Assembly (NCBI GenBank): GCA_002215675.1
Contig: NGFH01000001.1
Coordinates: 124,001 to 188,000 of the forward strand
Direction: 5' to 3'
Length of the DNA: 64,000 nt
Source: Bacteroidetes bacterium 2013_40CM_41_45
GTDB lineage: Bacteria > Bacteroidota > Bacteroidia > AKYH767-A > 2013-40CM-41-45
A program made the position numbers and the translations under genes. Of the stretch, positions 17,815-26,581 are shown in pieces (within the stretch, counting starts at the first letter, position 1; the number at the start of each line of letters is the position of its first letter). The notes under the pieces are model-generated. The model was not told where the DNA came from, did no database searches, and saw nothing but the letters and a program-made list of their open reading frames with translations.

Positions 17815-18654
17815 TTATAACCCGAAGCCCAGAAGCAGGCGCACTTCAAGTTTTTCGTATTCGTTTAAGTCGAGCGAGCCGGGGGCCTTGTCAGATTTTT
17901 TCAAATTAGTTAGCTGAGGAAGCACATTAAGAATAATAAAATATTTATTGCCGCTAAAAAATAAAGAAGGCCCTCCGAACAGCGCAGAATGTTCCCATTC
18001 CGATTCAACCATTACATTATTATTTCTAAGCTCAAGTCCCAACCCGAAATTACTTTTAAGCATGTGCATGTATGCAGCATCTGTCTCAAACAAGATTTCT
18101 TTTTCAGACTCTTTCTTTCCGTGGACAACTTGCGCTTTCCATTCCATTTCGCCTACAAGGTTTAAGGCGAGAATATTTTTTTCGGTTCGTTTATCGAGAA
18201 TAATTTTTCCTTCAAGCTCTGTTTCTGCAGGGCTGCAGGTAAGTTCTCCATATAAAGCAAGCCCAACAGCATTTGCATCGGCAGAACTAAGACGCCATTT
18301 CCATTCGCTCGAAAATGAGAACTCCGATTCAGATTCTATTCCGCTCGAAGCAGTGTCTGCGATTCCTCCGTTTACGTCTATATAAGAAGCAGATGCAATG
18401 TGCGAGGCGTTTAAATATAATGCGGTTTGCAGTTTATCAGTGAGCCCTATTTCAAGTTCAATGCGCTGGTCAAGACGCCTGTAAAAATAATTTCTGCCTG
18501 TGCGCCATGTATTCCAAACTTCAAAGTCTTTGACTCCCTTGGGAAGCGTAATGCTTTGATACGTCCTGGCAAAATAGCGGTCTTGCGCAAAAGCGGTAAA
18601 GCTGGAAACAACAATCAATAAAAAAATGGACGCTATGAAAGGAATTCTGTACAT
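17815..18654 (-). CDS. putative outer-membrane beta-barrel protein
   Basis: 279 residues with a signal peptide ending AFAQ. The rest is a series of amphipathic strands with alternating hydrophobic residues, ending in LRLLLGFGL, consistent with an outer-membrane barrel. No catalytic motif. It is directly coupled to the downstream cytochrome c gene, which hints at a role in an extracytoplasmic redox or metal process, but nothing in the sequence specifies a substrate. I do not recognise a named family. Confidence 0.65.
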   Translation of the reverse strand: MYRIPFIASIFLLIVVSSFTAFAQDRYFARTYQSITLPKGVKDFEVWNTWRTGRNYFYRRLDQRIELEIGLTDKLQTALYLNASHIASASYIDVNGGIADTASSGIESESEFSFSSEWKWRLSSADANAVGLALYGELTCSPAETELEGKIILDKRTEKNILALNLVGEMEWKAQVVHGKKESEKEILFETDAAYMHMLKSNFGLGLELRNNNVMVESEWEHSALFGGPSLFFSGNKYFIILNVLPQLTNLKKSDKAPGSLDLNEYEKLEVRLLLGFGL

Positions 18655-18751
18655 ATCAAATTAATTAAGGGCGGCAAAAGTAGAATCAAGCCCAAAGTGG
18701 TCAATACCTCAAAGAGGGTATTTTAACAAGAGAAATGGACAGGAAGTTATA

Positions 18752-19432
18752 TCAGGAAAAAAGGTATTTGTTGGGAGCAAGCAAACTATTTTTTACCGCA
18801 TACATTACCAGCCCTGCCGTGTTATTCACATTAAGCTTGGCAAGAATATTTTTGCGGTGCGTGGTGACAGTATGAGTGCTCAGGAAAAGCATATCGGCAA
18901 TTTCCTTGGTGCTGTATCCTTCAGAAATCAAGCGTATGATTTCCAGTTCGCGCAGCGAGATGCGCACACCCTGGCAGGAAACGAAATCGCGCTGTAATGA
19001 TTTACTGGGCTGTGTTTGACCGGCAAGAAGGCAGTCGGTAATTTTTCCGCAGAAAAATTTTTCACGTGCAGATGTGGCTTCAATCGCTTCTATGATTTCT
19101 GCGCGGTCGCACTCTTTAAGAAGATAGCTGGTTACTCCATCATCTAAAGCGGAAAGAATGGTGTCTTTATCGGCACGGCTGTTGATAGCAATTACCTGCA
19201 CCAGTGGAAAACGGTCGCGGACAAAATATAATGAAGAAGCAAACTCTGTATCGGTCTGGTCAATCAGCAAAACGTGCGGAGATTTTTTTTCAAGAATTTC
19301 CTCCAGCGTATCCATGGTGTGCGCGTTTCCGGCCCACTTAAATGCAGAAACGCTTTCTACAAGCGATTTCAACCCCTCGCAAAGCAGGAAACTTACATCG
19401 GCAACAGCAACATTTATTCTCTCTTTTTTCAT
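18752..19432 (-). CDS. NarL/FixJ-type response regulator
   Basis: From ATG 19432 about 226 residues: a receiver domain followed by a LuxR-type helix-turn-helix (LRELEIIRLISEGYSTKEIADMLFLSTHTVTTHRKNIL). The receiver keeps the phospho-acceptor-like Asp in LLIDQTD and the Lys in SYLLKE, but the N-terminal acidic pair is reduced to AD (VAVADVS) and the residues after the Asp are unusual, so phosphorylation may be weak. The open frame extends 27 residues upstream, but that part is not receiver-like. No histidine kinase gene is adjacent, so it is an orphan. Confidence 0.88.
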   Translation of the reverse strand: MKKERINVAVADVSFLLCEGLKSLVESVSAFKWAGNAHTMDTLEEILEKKSPHVLLIDQTDTEFASSLYFVRDRFPLVQVIAINSRADKDTILSALDDGVTSYLLKECDRAEIIEAIEATSAREKFFCGKITDCLLAGQTQPSKSLQRDFVSCQGVRISLRELEIIRLISEGYSTKEIADMLFLSTHTVTTHRKNILAKLNVNNTAGLVMYAVKNSLLAPNKYLFS

Positions 19433-19614
19433 TACGGGTGCTAAAGTATACTTATGTTTTTTAGATGCAAAATTTTTTTCCGAACATTTATTTGCATTGT
19501 TCAAACAAAGCATTATTTGGGCTTTTCGGAGAATTGAAGTTCAAAAATTTTGAATTGGCAAGTAAATTGAAACACTGCAAAACAACACGAAAACAGACGG
19601 CCAGGAAATTTTTT

Positions 19615-20160
19615 TTACTCCGGAACCCAGGAACGTCCTATGGCAAGCGACTCGAATGCGCGTTGACCGGCAGATTTGTACCGTTCATAGTTTTTCTTTT
19701 CAACGTTGAGAGTAAGGAAAAATATTTTGTCATCCTTCAGCAAGGTGTACATCACAAGAACTACATTTCTTTTACGGTCTTCCGCTACCGACTTTATATA
19801 TTGCTTATCTCCTGTTGCAAGTTTCTGCGAAGAAGTTATTTTGAAATTCCATTCGGGACTGAGTGTATTGCGCGCGAAATTTTTTAGCCGGTTAATATCT
19901 TTTATGCCGCTGTCGGGAAAAGAACGCAGCACAAGCATGTCAGGATATTTGTCCATTGCGCTTGTCTTGGGCGCAAGAAAGGCAACAACTTCCCCAGCAT
20001 TTAATTTTGTTTCCGTCCATTCTTTTGGATAAGAGATAGAGATGGTATTGTCGCCATTATTCCATGTGAGCCACCCCTCTTTTTGCTGGGCGTAGACGGT
20101 AACAGAAAAAAGTAACAGAAAAAATACGTTACGCTTATTTACTCCTGCACAGAATTTCAT
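19615..20160 (-). CDS. exported PsbP/DUF1795-like protein
   Basis: About 181 residues from ATG 20160, chosen because it starts a normal signal peptide ending VYAQ; the frame also runs upstream to 20202. The mature part (WNNGDNTISISYPKEWTE, later FFLTLNVEKKNYERYKSAGQRAFESLAI) resembles the PsbP-like fold seen in many small exported bacterial proteins. No enzymatic motif. Function unknown. Confidence 0.7.
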   Translation of the reverse strand: MKFCAGVNKRNVFFLLLFSVTVYAQQKEGWLTWNNGDNTISISYPKEWTETKLNAGEVVAFLAPKTSAMDKYPDMLVLRSFPDSGIKDINRLKNFARNTLSPEWNFKITSSQKLATGDKQYIKSVAEDRKRNVVLVMYTLLKDDKIFFLTLNVEKKNYERYKSAGQRAFESLAIGRSWVPE

Positions 20161-20204
20161 CCCTGTAAATTTAACAAAATCGGTTTTTACCTTATGTCTC
20201 ATTC

Positions 20205-20245
20205 CTGAAAATAAAAAAGCCCTGCTTTACCGAACAGGACTTCTT
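20205..20245 (-). terminator. intrinsic terminator after the DUF6232 gene
   Basis: On the minus strand AAGTCCTG and CAGGGCTT form a stem around a 10-base loop, followed by TTTTTATTTT. Confidence 0.7.
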
Positions 20246-20250
20246 TTAGT

Positions 20251-20273
20251 GCGTCAACCTTACGGGGTTGCGT
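20251..20273. repeat. CCGUAA-hexaloop hairpin, copy 1
   Basis: CAACC-TTACGG-GGTTG on plus; on minus it reads CAACC-CCGTAA-GGTTG. Allowing one bulged base, the stem extends with GCG/CGT. It shares the ACC-TTACGG-GGT core with two hairpins near 39.5 kb. It lies between the DUF6232 stop and that gene's terminator. Confidence 0.6.
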
Positions 20274-20296
20274 CAGTATTTTTATATGCATTCAAT

Positions 20297-20761
20297 TTAT
20301 TCTTCCCAATACCGTGCCATTACCTTTTGATGAGATTTAAGCGCCCTGCGAACGGCCAGCACAATTCGCCTCACATAATTCTTTTTAGTGCTGACAACAG
20401 TATCTCTTTCTCCTTCTGCGGTAATAATATGAACCGTATATTTTTTATGTCTTCTCAGCAGCCCGGTAATGCCAGAGAAAACCAAAAAAACCCCCAACAA
20501 TACGGCAATACGGTTTGGAGTTAACACCATAGACCCGATGTAAAAATTATCCTGTGGTTGTCCCTGCAACAGATGAAATGCACCAAGTGATATCGCCAAC
20601 AACCCTGCAACAATGCAGAATACAGCCGGCACAGCACTTACTTTTACCTGGTTCATGCGGGCGTCTATAATTCCCGGAACTAAATATGTCGCGTCGCGGG
20701 TAATAAATTCACGGGTGGTGACTTTTGTGCCATTCCCATCAGTGTAAATAACGTTATTCAT
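20297..20761 (-). CDS. DUF6232-like membrane protein
   Basis: 154 residues. The N-terminal VIYTDGNGTKVTTREFITRDATYLVPGI and the following transmembrane pair (about residues 43-66 and 83-105) fit the DUF6232 pattern: a short pleckstrin-like strand region, two membrane segments, and a cytoplasmic basic tail (KKNYVRRIVLAVRRALKSH). No catalytic motif. Single gene with a hairpin and a terminator downstream. Confidence 0.72.
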   Translation of the reverse strand: MNNVIYTDGNGTKVTTREFITRDATYLVPGIIDARMNQVKVSAVPAVFCIVAGLLAISLGAFHLLQGQPQDNFYIGSMVLTPNRIAVLLGVFLVFSGITGLLRRHKKYTVHIITAEGERDTVVSTKKNYVRRIVLAVRRALKSHQKVMARYWEE

Positions 20762-21000
20762 GTTTTTTGTTTTTTGTTGACATGCTTAATGCCAATAAAA
20801 ACATGCCATTCTGCTGTGCGCAGTTTTTATCTGATTTTTTTGTCCGAAAGGCATGAACCTTCAGACATGCGTGGAAAAAAATACCTGCTGTGCATGATTA
20901 ACCACAAAAGGCGGAAATAGAAAATCCGAATAAGTTTGCCCTCCATGAAACAACCGTTGCCATTGTGCTGGTGGGGAAATTTTTTGAACCGGAATAGAAT
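20762..21000. other. intergenic region with no recognised gene
   Basis: About 240 bp without an open frame. A weak hairpin CTGC-TGTGC-GCAG followed by TTTTT sits near 20811-20832 on plus, but no plus-strand gene ends before it. Confidence 0.35.
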
Positions 21001-21040
21001 AAAAAAATTCCCTTCCCATTTGCAGAGAAGAGAATTTTTC
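21001..21040 (-). terminator. intrinsic terminator of the T9SS gene at 21067
   Basis: Minus strand: AAATTCTCTTC pairs with GAAGGGAATTT across an 11-base loop, followed by TTTTAT. Confidence 0.7.
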
Positions 21041-21066
21041 CTGGCGTATAAATAATACGGTTTTCT

Positions 21067-22260
21067 CTATCTTATAAGAACCATTTTAGTGTTGGCAATA
21101 ATGCCGGTTTCATTAGTAAGCCGCACCGCATAAATTCCTACAGGCAGATTTTCTGGAGAGAAGTCAACACGGTAGTTCACATTTTCTTTTACGTAATCGC
21201 GGAAGAGCACGGCAATTCTGATTCCCGTCATATCATATAGTTCAATCTCGGCAATACCTGATTCCGGAAGCACAAAGGTTACTGCTGCACGCTTGCCACG
21301 ATTAGGATTCGGGTCAAGATGGATAATGATTTGCGGCATCACGGTTACGACAACAGAATCAACGGAAGAACAGCCATTGGAATCCGTTACCATTAAGAAG
21401 AGGGTATAGACAGATGCAGAATTGCAGAAAGAGATATTCTGTGTAGTATCACCCGTGCTCCAGAGGTATGTGTAAGGAGGCGTTCCGCCAATGGCCGAAC
21501 CGAACAAGCTTGCACAGTCGGGTGCAACCACTGTAGTGTCGTTTCCCGCATTAGCAACAGGTGACTGATTGACGATTATATTAACGGTGTCCGTTGCTGT
21601 GCAGTTGGCGGAATTGGTAACCTGTACCCAGTATGTTCCGCTTACGGTAACGGTAAATGTTTGTGCCGTAGAGCTGTCAGACCACAGATAGCTTGTGAAA
21701 CCGGGACCTGCATCCAGCTCAATACTTTCTTCACCCGAACAAAAAGCAGTATCATTTCCAAGATTAACACTGCAAGGGACAGGTGGCGGCGGAGCGCACT
21801 CACCAAGATGGTCACCGTGCGCAAGATGCGCAGGCACAGCATGAGGACTTATACATATAGTATGAGCATCCAGAGGGTCGCCGGGAGGAATATGGCAAAC
21901 TAGCACTTTGGTGCTGTCGTGGCCGCAACGTGCGTCAACCACAGTTACAGTTACAGTATCGGAAGAGGAACATGCCACTGAATCGGTTATGGTTACCATG
22001 TAATCTGTATTCGTGGTAGGGCATACATTTATGGATTGTGTGGTATCACCTGTGCTCCATAAGAATGAAAAAGGGGGTGTTCCGGTGGGGGTTGCCATCA
22101 AAGTAGTACAGCTCATGGGAGGATAGCCAATGTAGACAGAGACATCACTTCCTGCATTAACGCTGCATTGCGCAATTACCTGCGAATTATTAAAACATAG
22201 TAGGGAGAGCGATAAAAAAGGCAATAAAAAAGCTTTTACAAAAGAGTTTTTTGATTTCAT
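21067..22260 (-). CDS. T9SS-sorted secreted protein with PKD/SprB-like repeats
   Basis: 397 residues. The signal peptide ends near VIAQC. Several Ig/PKD-like repeats follow with the pattern NAGSD...GTPPFSFLWSTGDTTQ (at least three: about residues 33-108, 162-232 and 235-308). In the middle is a His/Cys-containing segment (KVLVCHIPPGDPLDAHT) that I recall from many Bacteroidota surface proteins. The C-terminus is a type A sorting domain (HLDPNPNRGK, then MVLIR). Likely a surface-exposed adhesive or structural protein with no enzymatic motif. Preceded by an unusually structured leader (22326-22456). Confidence 0.85.
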   Translation of the reverse strand: MKSKNSFVKAFLLPFLSLSLLCFNNSQVIAQCSVNAGSDVSVYIGYPPMSCTTLMATPTGTPPFSFLWSTGDTTQSINVCPTTNTDYMVTITDSVACSSSDTVTVTVVDARCGHDSTKVLVCHIPPGDPLDAHTICISPHAVPAHLAHGDHLGECAPPPPVPCSVNLGNDTAFCSGEESIELDAGPGFTSYLWSDSSTAQTFTVTVSGTYWVQVTNSANCTATDTVNIIVNQSPVANAGNDTTVVAPDCASLFGSAIGGTPPYTYLWSTGDTTQNISFCNSASVYTLFLMVTDSNGCSSVDSVVVTVMPQIIIHLDPNPNRGKRAAVTFVLPESGIAEIELYDMTGIRIAVLFRDYVKENVNYRVDFSPENLPVGIYAVRLTNETGIIANTKMVLIR

Positions 22261-22325
22261 GTTACCAGGGATTGAAAATTAAATTGTATCGAAAAATTGA
22301 ATAGAGAAAAACGTATATAAAAAGA

Positions 22326-22456
22326 AGGGCCAGCGTGATTACACACTGACCCAACGTTTTCGAACTCTTGAAAATCTAAAGAACCGGTTTTCCTGCCGTG
22401 CCACAGTTGTTGATTTTTTAACAATAAAAAATTCCTGCCGCACGATAAGCGGCAAA
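22326..22456 (-). promoter_or_regulatory. two terminator-like hairpins upstream of the T9SS gene at 21067
   Basis: Reading the minus strand, GCCGC-TTATCGT-GCGGC (22437-22453) is followed by AGGAATTTTTT. About 100 bases later an 11-bp stem GGGTCAGTGTG-TAAT-CACGCTGGCCC (22327-22352) is followed by TTCTTTTTATA. Both lie before the T9SS start at 22260, in the gap to a divergent gene. They could be leader attenuators or the ends of a small RNA. Confidence 0.45.
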
Positions 22457-22593
22457 AAAAGAACCAATTAAAAAACCCTTAAATATTTAATCTTTAAGAC
22501 GTTGATGCGAAACCGGCTGTGGAAAAAAATCATCAACCGGAGAAGGAATTACCCTAAAAGGAGTGCTGAAATTTATTTCCTTTACACAAGACC

Positions 22594-24216
22594 ATGAAAA
22601 AGACCATGAAAAAAGTAATACTTGCCTTAGTACTGCCGCTGATTTTCTGTTCCGGAATCTTTGCGCAATTTTCAGAAAGTTCTCTTGAATATTCCATTCC
22701 CCTTGAAAGGACAATGATGCAACGGTACGAAGAAGCGCTGTCGGCTAAAGACATTTCTTTTCATACCGCATTTCGTCCATGGACAACGACAGAATTGCGA
22801 AAGGCAATTCCATTCGATTCGTTAAATACATTTCCCATTAAAGACAGTCATTTTAATAAAACATGGTTTGGCAGAAAGCTCCGCACCGAGCATTTGTTTA
22901 CGGTTAACGAACCGGATTTTCTTTTAACGGTTGACCCGCTATTTGATTTCAGCGTAAGCCGCGAAACAGAACGGCAAGAAAATCTGTACGTAAATACACG
23001 CGGAGCAAGGATTCTCGGAACACTGACCGACAAGTTTTCTTTTTACACCGGATTTTACGAAACACAGGCAACGTTTCCGCATTATCTTGATTTATTTATC
23101 GGCACTTTTGATGTTGTTCCGGGGCAAGGGAAAGTAAAACGCATTGAAGGAGTATACGACTACTCGATGGCTTTTGGCGGAATTACCTATACGCCCTCGC
23201 AATATTTTAATGTTCAGCTTGCGCACGACAAAAATTTTATCGGTGACGGTTATCGTTCCCTTTTGCTATCAGATAACGCATTCAATTACCCTTTCCTGAA
23301 ACTTACTGCAAACGTATGGCGGTTCAAATATTCGGTCCTGTATGCGCAGTTCATGGATTTGCTTTCTCCTCACGACCCCGATATCGGCTACAGGAAGAAA
23401 TACGGTACGTTTCATTACCTCGATATAAAAATCGGCAGGTCACTGTACTTTGGTTTTTTTGAAGGGGTAATTTGGAAGAGTGATTCGCTTGGTTCGCGCA
23501 ATTTTGAGCTCAATTATCTCAACCCGGTTATTTTTCTGCGCCCTGTCGAAGCATCGCTCGATTCTCCCGATAACATGATGCTTGGCTCAAATGTCAGATG
23601 GAAGGTTTCAAAGCGCACTTCCTTTTATGGGCAGCTTCTCCTGGACGAATTCAAGCTAAATGAGATTAAAGCCGGAAACGGTTGGTGGGGAAATAAACAC
23701 GCGTTTCAGGTCGGACTTAAATCATTTTCAGTTGCAGGAATCAAAAACCTGAACCTGCAGGGTGAATTGAATTTTGTGAGGCCATACACATACCAGCACC
23801 GCTCTACTTTGCAGAATTATGCTCATTACAACCAGGCGCTGGCGCATCCGATGGGAGCTAATTTTATTGAAGAAGTTTTTCTTGCCGACTATCGTATAAA
23901 ACGATGGCATGCAGCGGCAAAAATTGTAACTGCAAAAATCGGGATGGATTTGAACGGAGAAAATTATGGCAACAATATTTTCGAAAATTATTTTTCGTAT
24001 CGAAGTCAATATGGCAACTATATTCTGCAGGGGCGGAAGACCGATTTTCTTTATTATGAACTTAAAGCAGGATACCTGGTGAACCCCGTCTATAACTTTA
24101 ATGTGGAAATCGGAGTTGCCTCGCGCGAACTAAAGAATAATATATCGGATGAGAAAACGATGCTGTTTACATTCGGCATCCGTACCTCGCTGTTCAATAA
24201 ATACTACGACTTTTAA
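22594..24216 (+). CDS. RemB/Wzi-like outer-membrane protein
   Basis: 540 residues with a signal peptide (through GIFAQ). The mature protein has the layout of the Bacteroidota gliding-motility protein RemB and capsule-assembly Wzi families: a helical N-terminal region with RPWTTTELRKAIPFDS, then many amphipathic beta strands including AHDKNFIGDGYRSLLLSDNAFNYPFLKL and YLNPVIFLRPVE, and a terminal aromatic Phe (KYYDF). Inferred location is the outer membrane, acting in surface polysaccharide attachment or motility. It precedes wecA-like and wecB, which supports a polysaccharide role. ATG 22594 used; ATG 22606 (after a duplicated ATGAAAAA) is equally good. Confidence 0.82.
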   Translation: MKKTMKKVILALVLPLIFCSGIFAQFSESSLEYSIPLERTMMQRYEEALSAKDISFHTAFRPWTTTELRKAIPFDSLNTFPIKDSHFNKTWFGRKLRTEHLFTVNEPDFLLTVDPLFDFSVSRETERQENLYVNTRGARILGTLTDKFSFYTGFYETQATFPHYLDLFIGTFDVVPGQGKVKRIEGVYDYSMAFGGITYTPSQYFNVQLAHDKNFIGDGYRSLLLSDNAFNYPFLKLTANVWRFKYSVLYAQFMDLLSPHDPDIGYRKKYGTFHYLDIKIGRSLYFGFFEGVIWKSDSLGSRNFELNYLNPVIFLRPVEASLDSPDNMMLGSNVRWKVSKRTSFYGQLLLDEFKLNEIKAGNGWWGNKHAFQVGLKSFSVAGIKNLNLQGELNFVRPYTYQHRSTLQNYAHYNQALAHPMGANFIEEVFLADYRIKRWHAAAKIVTAKIGMDLNGENYGNNIFENYFSYRSQYGNYILQGRKTDFLYYELKAGYLVNPVYNFNVEIGVASRELKNNISDEKTMLFTFGIRTSLFNKYYDF

Positions 24217-24301
24217 TTGTTAATATCTCATTTGATATTTCGTGCCTGCTCTTTCGTAAAGCCGCACGGTGCAGAACTATTTTTGCCGGGAACAAAATAT
24301 A

Positions 24302-25390
24302 ATGCTCAACATTTTTTTAAGCGCGCTCACTTCCTTTATTATTGTTTACATTTCAATTCCTTCCATCATAAAGGTAGCGAAGCTCAAGCACCTGTTTGAT
24401 TTTCCGGACGAGAGAAAAGCGCACAAAACCGAACGCCCGACCCTCGGCGGGCTTGCTATTTTTGCGGGAATTATTTTTTCATTTTCGTTCTGGACGGCGC
24501 AAATGTATTTCCCCATCCGGCAATACGTAATAGCAGCAATGGTCATTTTGTTTTTTATCGGGATGAAAGATGACATCATTATTATTTCCCCGTTCAAAAA
24601 GCTCATCGGGCAAATCCTGGCTGCGTTCATAGTGGTATACTTCGGAGAACTTCGCCTCACCAGTTTCCATGGCGTCTTCAATATTTATGCATTGCCCGAA
24701 TGGTTAAGTATTACGGCAACCATTTTCAGCATTCTCGTAATTATTAATTCCATAAATTTTATTGACGGCATTGATGGCCTGGCCGCAGGCGTAGGCATTA
24801 TTGCCTGTATGGTTTTCGGAGTATTCCTTTATTATTACGGGGAGTATGTTTTATCCATGCTTGCCTTTTCATTGCTAAGCGCGCTGCTGGCATTTATGAG
24901 ATACAATTTTTCTCCTGCAAAAATTTTTATGGGAGACACCGGCTCACTTTTGGTTGGATTTATTCTATCCATACTTTGTATACGCTTTGTGGAAATCAAT
25001 AAATCGGCAACAGCCGCATTCATTACGTCAAACTTTTCCCCGGTGCTTGCTATTTCGGTTCTCATCGTTCCGCTTTCGGACATGCTTAGAATATTTTGCC
25101 TGAGGATTTACTACGGCAAATCGCCTTTTGCCCCCGACCGCAATCACATTCATCATTGCCTGCTCGACCTTGGAATGAGCCACCGCATGGCAAGCTTTAC
25201 CCTCTACGCAACAAGTATTCTTTTTATTGCGATAACTATCTTGCTTCGCAAAATGAATTCTATGGAACTGCTGACAATAATTGTACTGGCAGCATTAGTT
25301 TTAAATATTATTCCCTTTGTTGTACGCAGCTTTAAAACTTCAGGCAGGTATATCGGAGTGCCCAAGCCGCAGGAGCAAACACAGATTTGA
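24302..25390 (+). CDS. WecA/MraY-family polyprenyl-phosphate sugar-1-phosphate transferase
   Basis: About 362 residues with around eleven transmembrane segments. It transfers a sugar 1-phosphate (in WecA, GlcNAc-1-P) from UDP-sugar to undecaprenyl phosphate, the first membrane step of O-antigen or exopolysaccharide synthesis. Motifs: DDIIIISPFKK (Mg-binding Asp pair), NFIDGIDGLAAG, MGDTGSLLVGF and the His-rich DRNHIHHCLLD, all WecA-like rather than MraY-like. The start is ATG 24302, because the 11 residues upstream in the frame are not family-like. The last codons overlap the downstream wecB start. Confidence 0.92.
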   Translation: MLNIFLSALTSFIIVYISIPSIIKVAKLKHLFDFPDERKAHKTERPTLGGLAIFAGIIFSFSFWTAQMYFPIRQYVIAAMVILFFIGMKDDIIIISPFKKLIGQILAAFIVVYFGELRLTSFHGVFNIYALPEWLSITATIFSILVIINSINFIDGIDGLAAGVGIIACMVFGVFLYYYGEYVLSMLAFSLLSALLAFMRYNFSPAKIFMGDTGSLLVGFILSILCIRFVEINKSATAAFITSNFSPVLAISVLIVPLSDMLRIFCLRIYYGKSPFAPDRNHIHHCLLDLGMSHRMASFTLYATSILFIAITILLRKMNSMELLTIIVLAALVLNIIPFVVRSFKTSGRYIGVPKPQEQTQI

Positions 25391-26547
25391 AAACGCATAA
25401 GGTATTGTTTGTTTTCGGCACGCGGCCCGAAGCCATTAAAATGGCTCCGCTCATTAAAATCTTTCAGCAGGAGAAAGAGTTTTACGAAACCAAAGTTTGC
25501 GTAACGGCTCAGCACCGTACCATGCTCGACCAGGTGCTGGATTTTTTTCAGCTCACTACAGACTACGATTTGGATTTAATGAAAGATAATCAATCGCTGA
25601 ATGATATTACTTCTTCCTGCATCAGGGAACTTGGACGGGTAGTGGAAGATTACGAACCGGACCTGGTTTTTGTGCAGGGTGATACAACCACAACATTTGC
25701 CGGAGCATTGACAGCGTATTACCGCAAGTGCAAAGTAGCTCATGTAGAGGCAGGCATGAGGACCGGCAATAAATTTTCTCCCTTCCCCGAAGAGGCAAAC
25801 CGCAAGATAGTTTCGCAATTAGCCGATTTTCATTTTGCCGCAACAAAACGGGCAGCGGAAAATCTTCGGAATGAAAACATAACTGAGAATGTCTTTGTCA
25901 CGGGCAACACCGTAATTGACGCCCTGCGCATGGGACTTAAATTGACACGCAAGATGAACGAGATGATTTTTTACGATACATTTCATGGTGTTGATTTTTC
26001 AAAAAAAATAATTCTTGTAACCGGCCACCGCAGGGAAAGTTTTGGTGACGGCCTTCGCAACATCTGTCATGCAATTAAAGAAATTGCTGTGACGAGAAAC
26101 GATGTTCATTTTGTCTATCCCGTTCACATGAATCCGAATGTTGCAAAACCTGTAAAGAATATTTTGGGAAACTGCAGTAATATATCTCTGTGCGAGCCCC
26201 TCGCCTATCACAACCTGCTTTGGCTGATGAGCCGGTCCTATCTGGTACTTACAGATTCGGGAGGCATACAGGAAGAAGCGCCATCGCTGGGTAAGCCGGT
26301 TCTGGTGATGCGCGAAGTAAGTGAGCGTATGGAAGGTGTTGAAGCTGGAAATGCTTTGTTAGTTGGAACTTCAACCGAAAAAATTTCTTCAGCGGTAAAA
26401 CGTTTACTTGATGATTCTGCTGAATACGGCAAAATGAGCCGTGCCGGAAATCCGTACGGTGATGGCAGGGCATCGGAGAGAATATTTTCAATTGTTTCTT
26501 CCCGCTTTAATATTCCTGTCAGAACCGCGCTGCACACCGAAGTTTAA
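25387..26547 (+). CDS. wecB: UDP-N-acetylglucosamine 2-epimerase, non-hydrolysing
   Basis: 386 residues. Converts UDP-GlcNAc to UDP-ManNAc, a precursor for ManNAc-containing surface polysaccharides. Conserved stretches: FGTRPEAIKMAPL at the N-terminus, HVEAGMRTG, FPEEANRKIV, DSGGIQEEAPSLGKPVLV and a variant SERMEGVEAG where most members have TERPEG. The start codon is TTG at 25387, because the conserved N-terminus begins right there and no ATG is available before MAPL. This TTG overlaps the TGA stop of the wecA-like gene (TTGA), so the pair is translationally coupled. Confidence 0.94.
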   Translation: MKTHKVLFVFGTRPEAIKMAPLIKIFQQEKEFYETKVCVTAQHRTMLDQVLDFFQLTTDYDLDLMKDNQSLNDITSSCIRELGRVVEDYEPDLVFVQGDTTTTFAGALTAYYRKCKVAHVEAGMRTGNKFSPFPEEANRKIVSQLADFHFAATKRAAENLRNENITENVFVTGNTVIDALRMGLKLTRKMNEMIFYDTFHGVDFSKKIILVTGHRRESFGDGLRNICHAIKEIAVTRNDVHFVYPVHMNPNVAKPVKNILGNCSNISLCEPLAYHNLLWLMSRSYLVLTDSGGIQEEAPSLGKPVLVMREVSERMEGVEAGNALLVGTSTEKISSAVKRLLDDSAEYGKMSRAGNPYGDGRASERIFSIVSSRFNIPVRTALHTEV

Positions 26548-26581
26548 GAATATTGTAATTTTGTTCATTAATATTTTTAAG

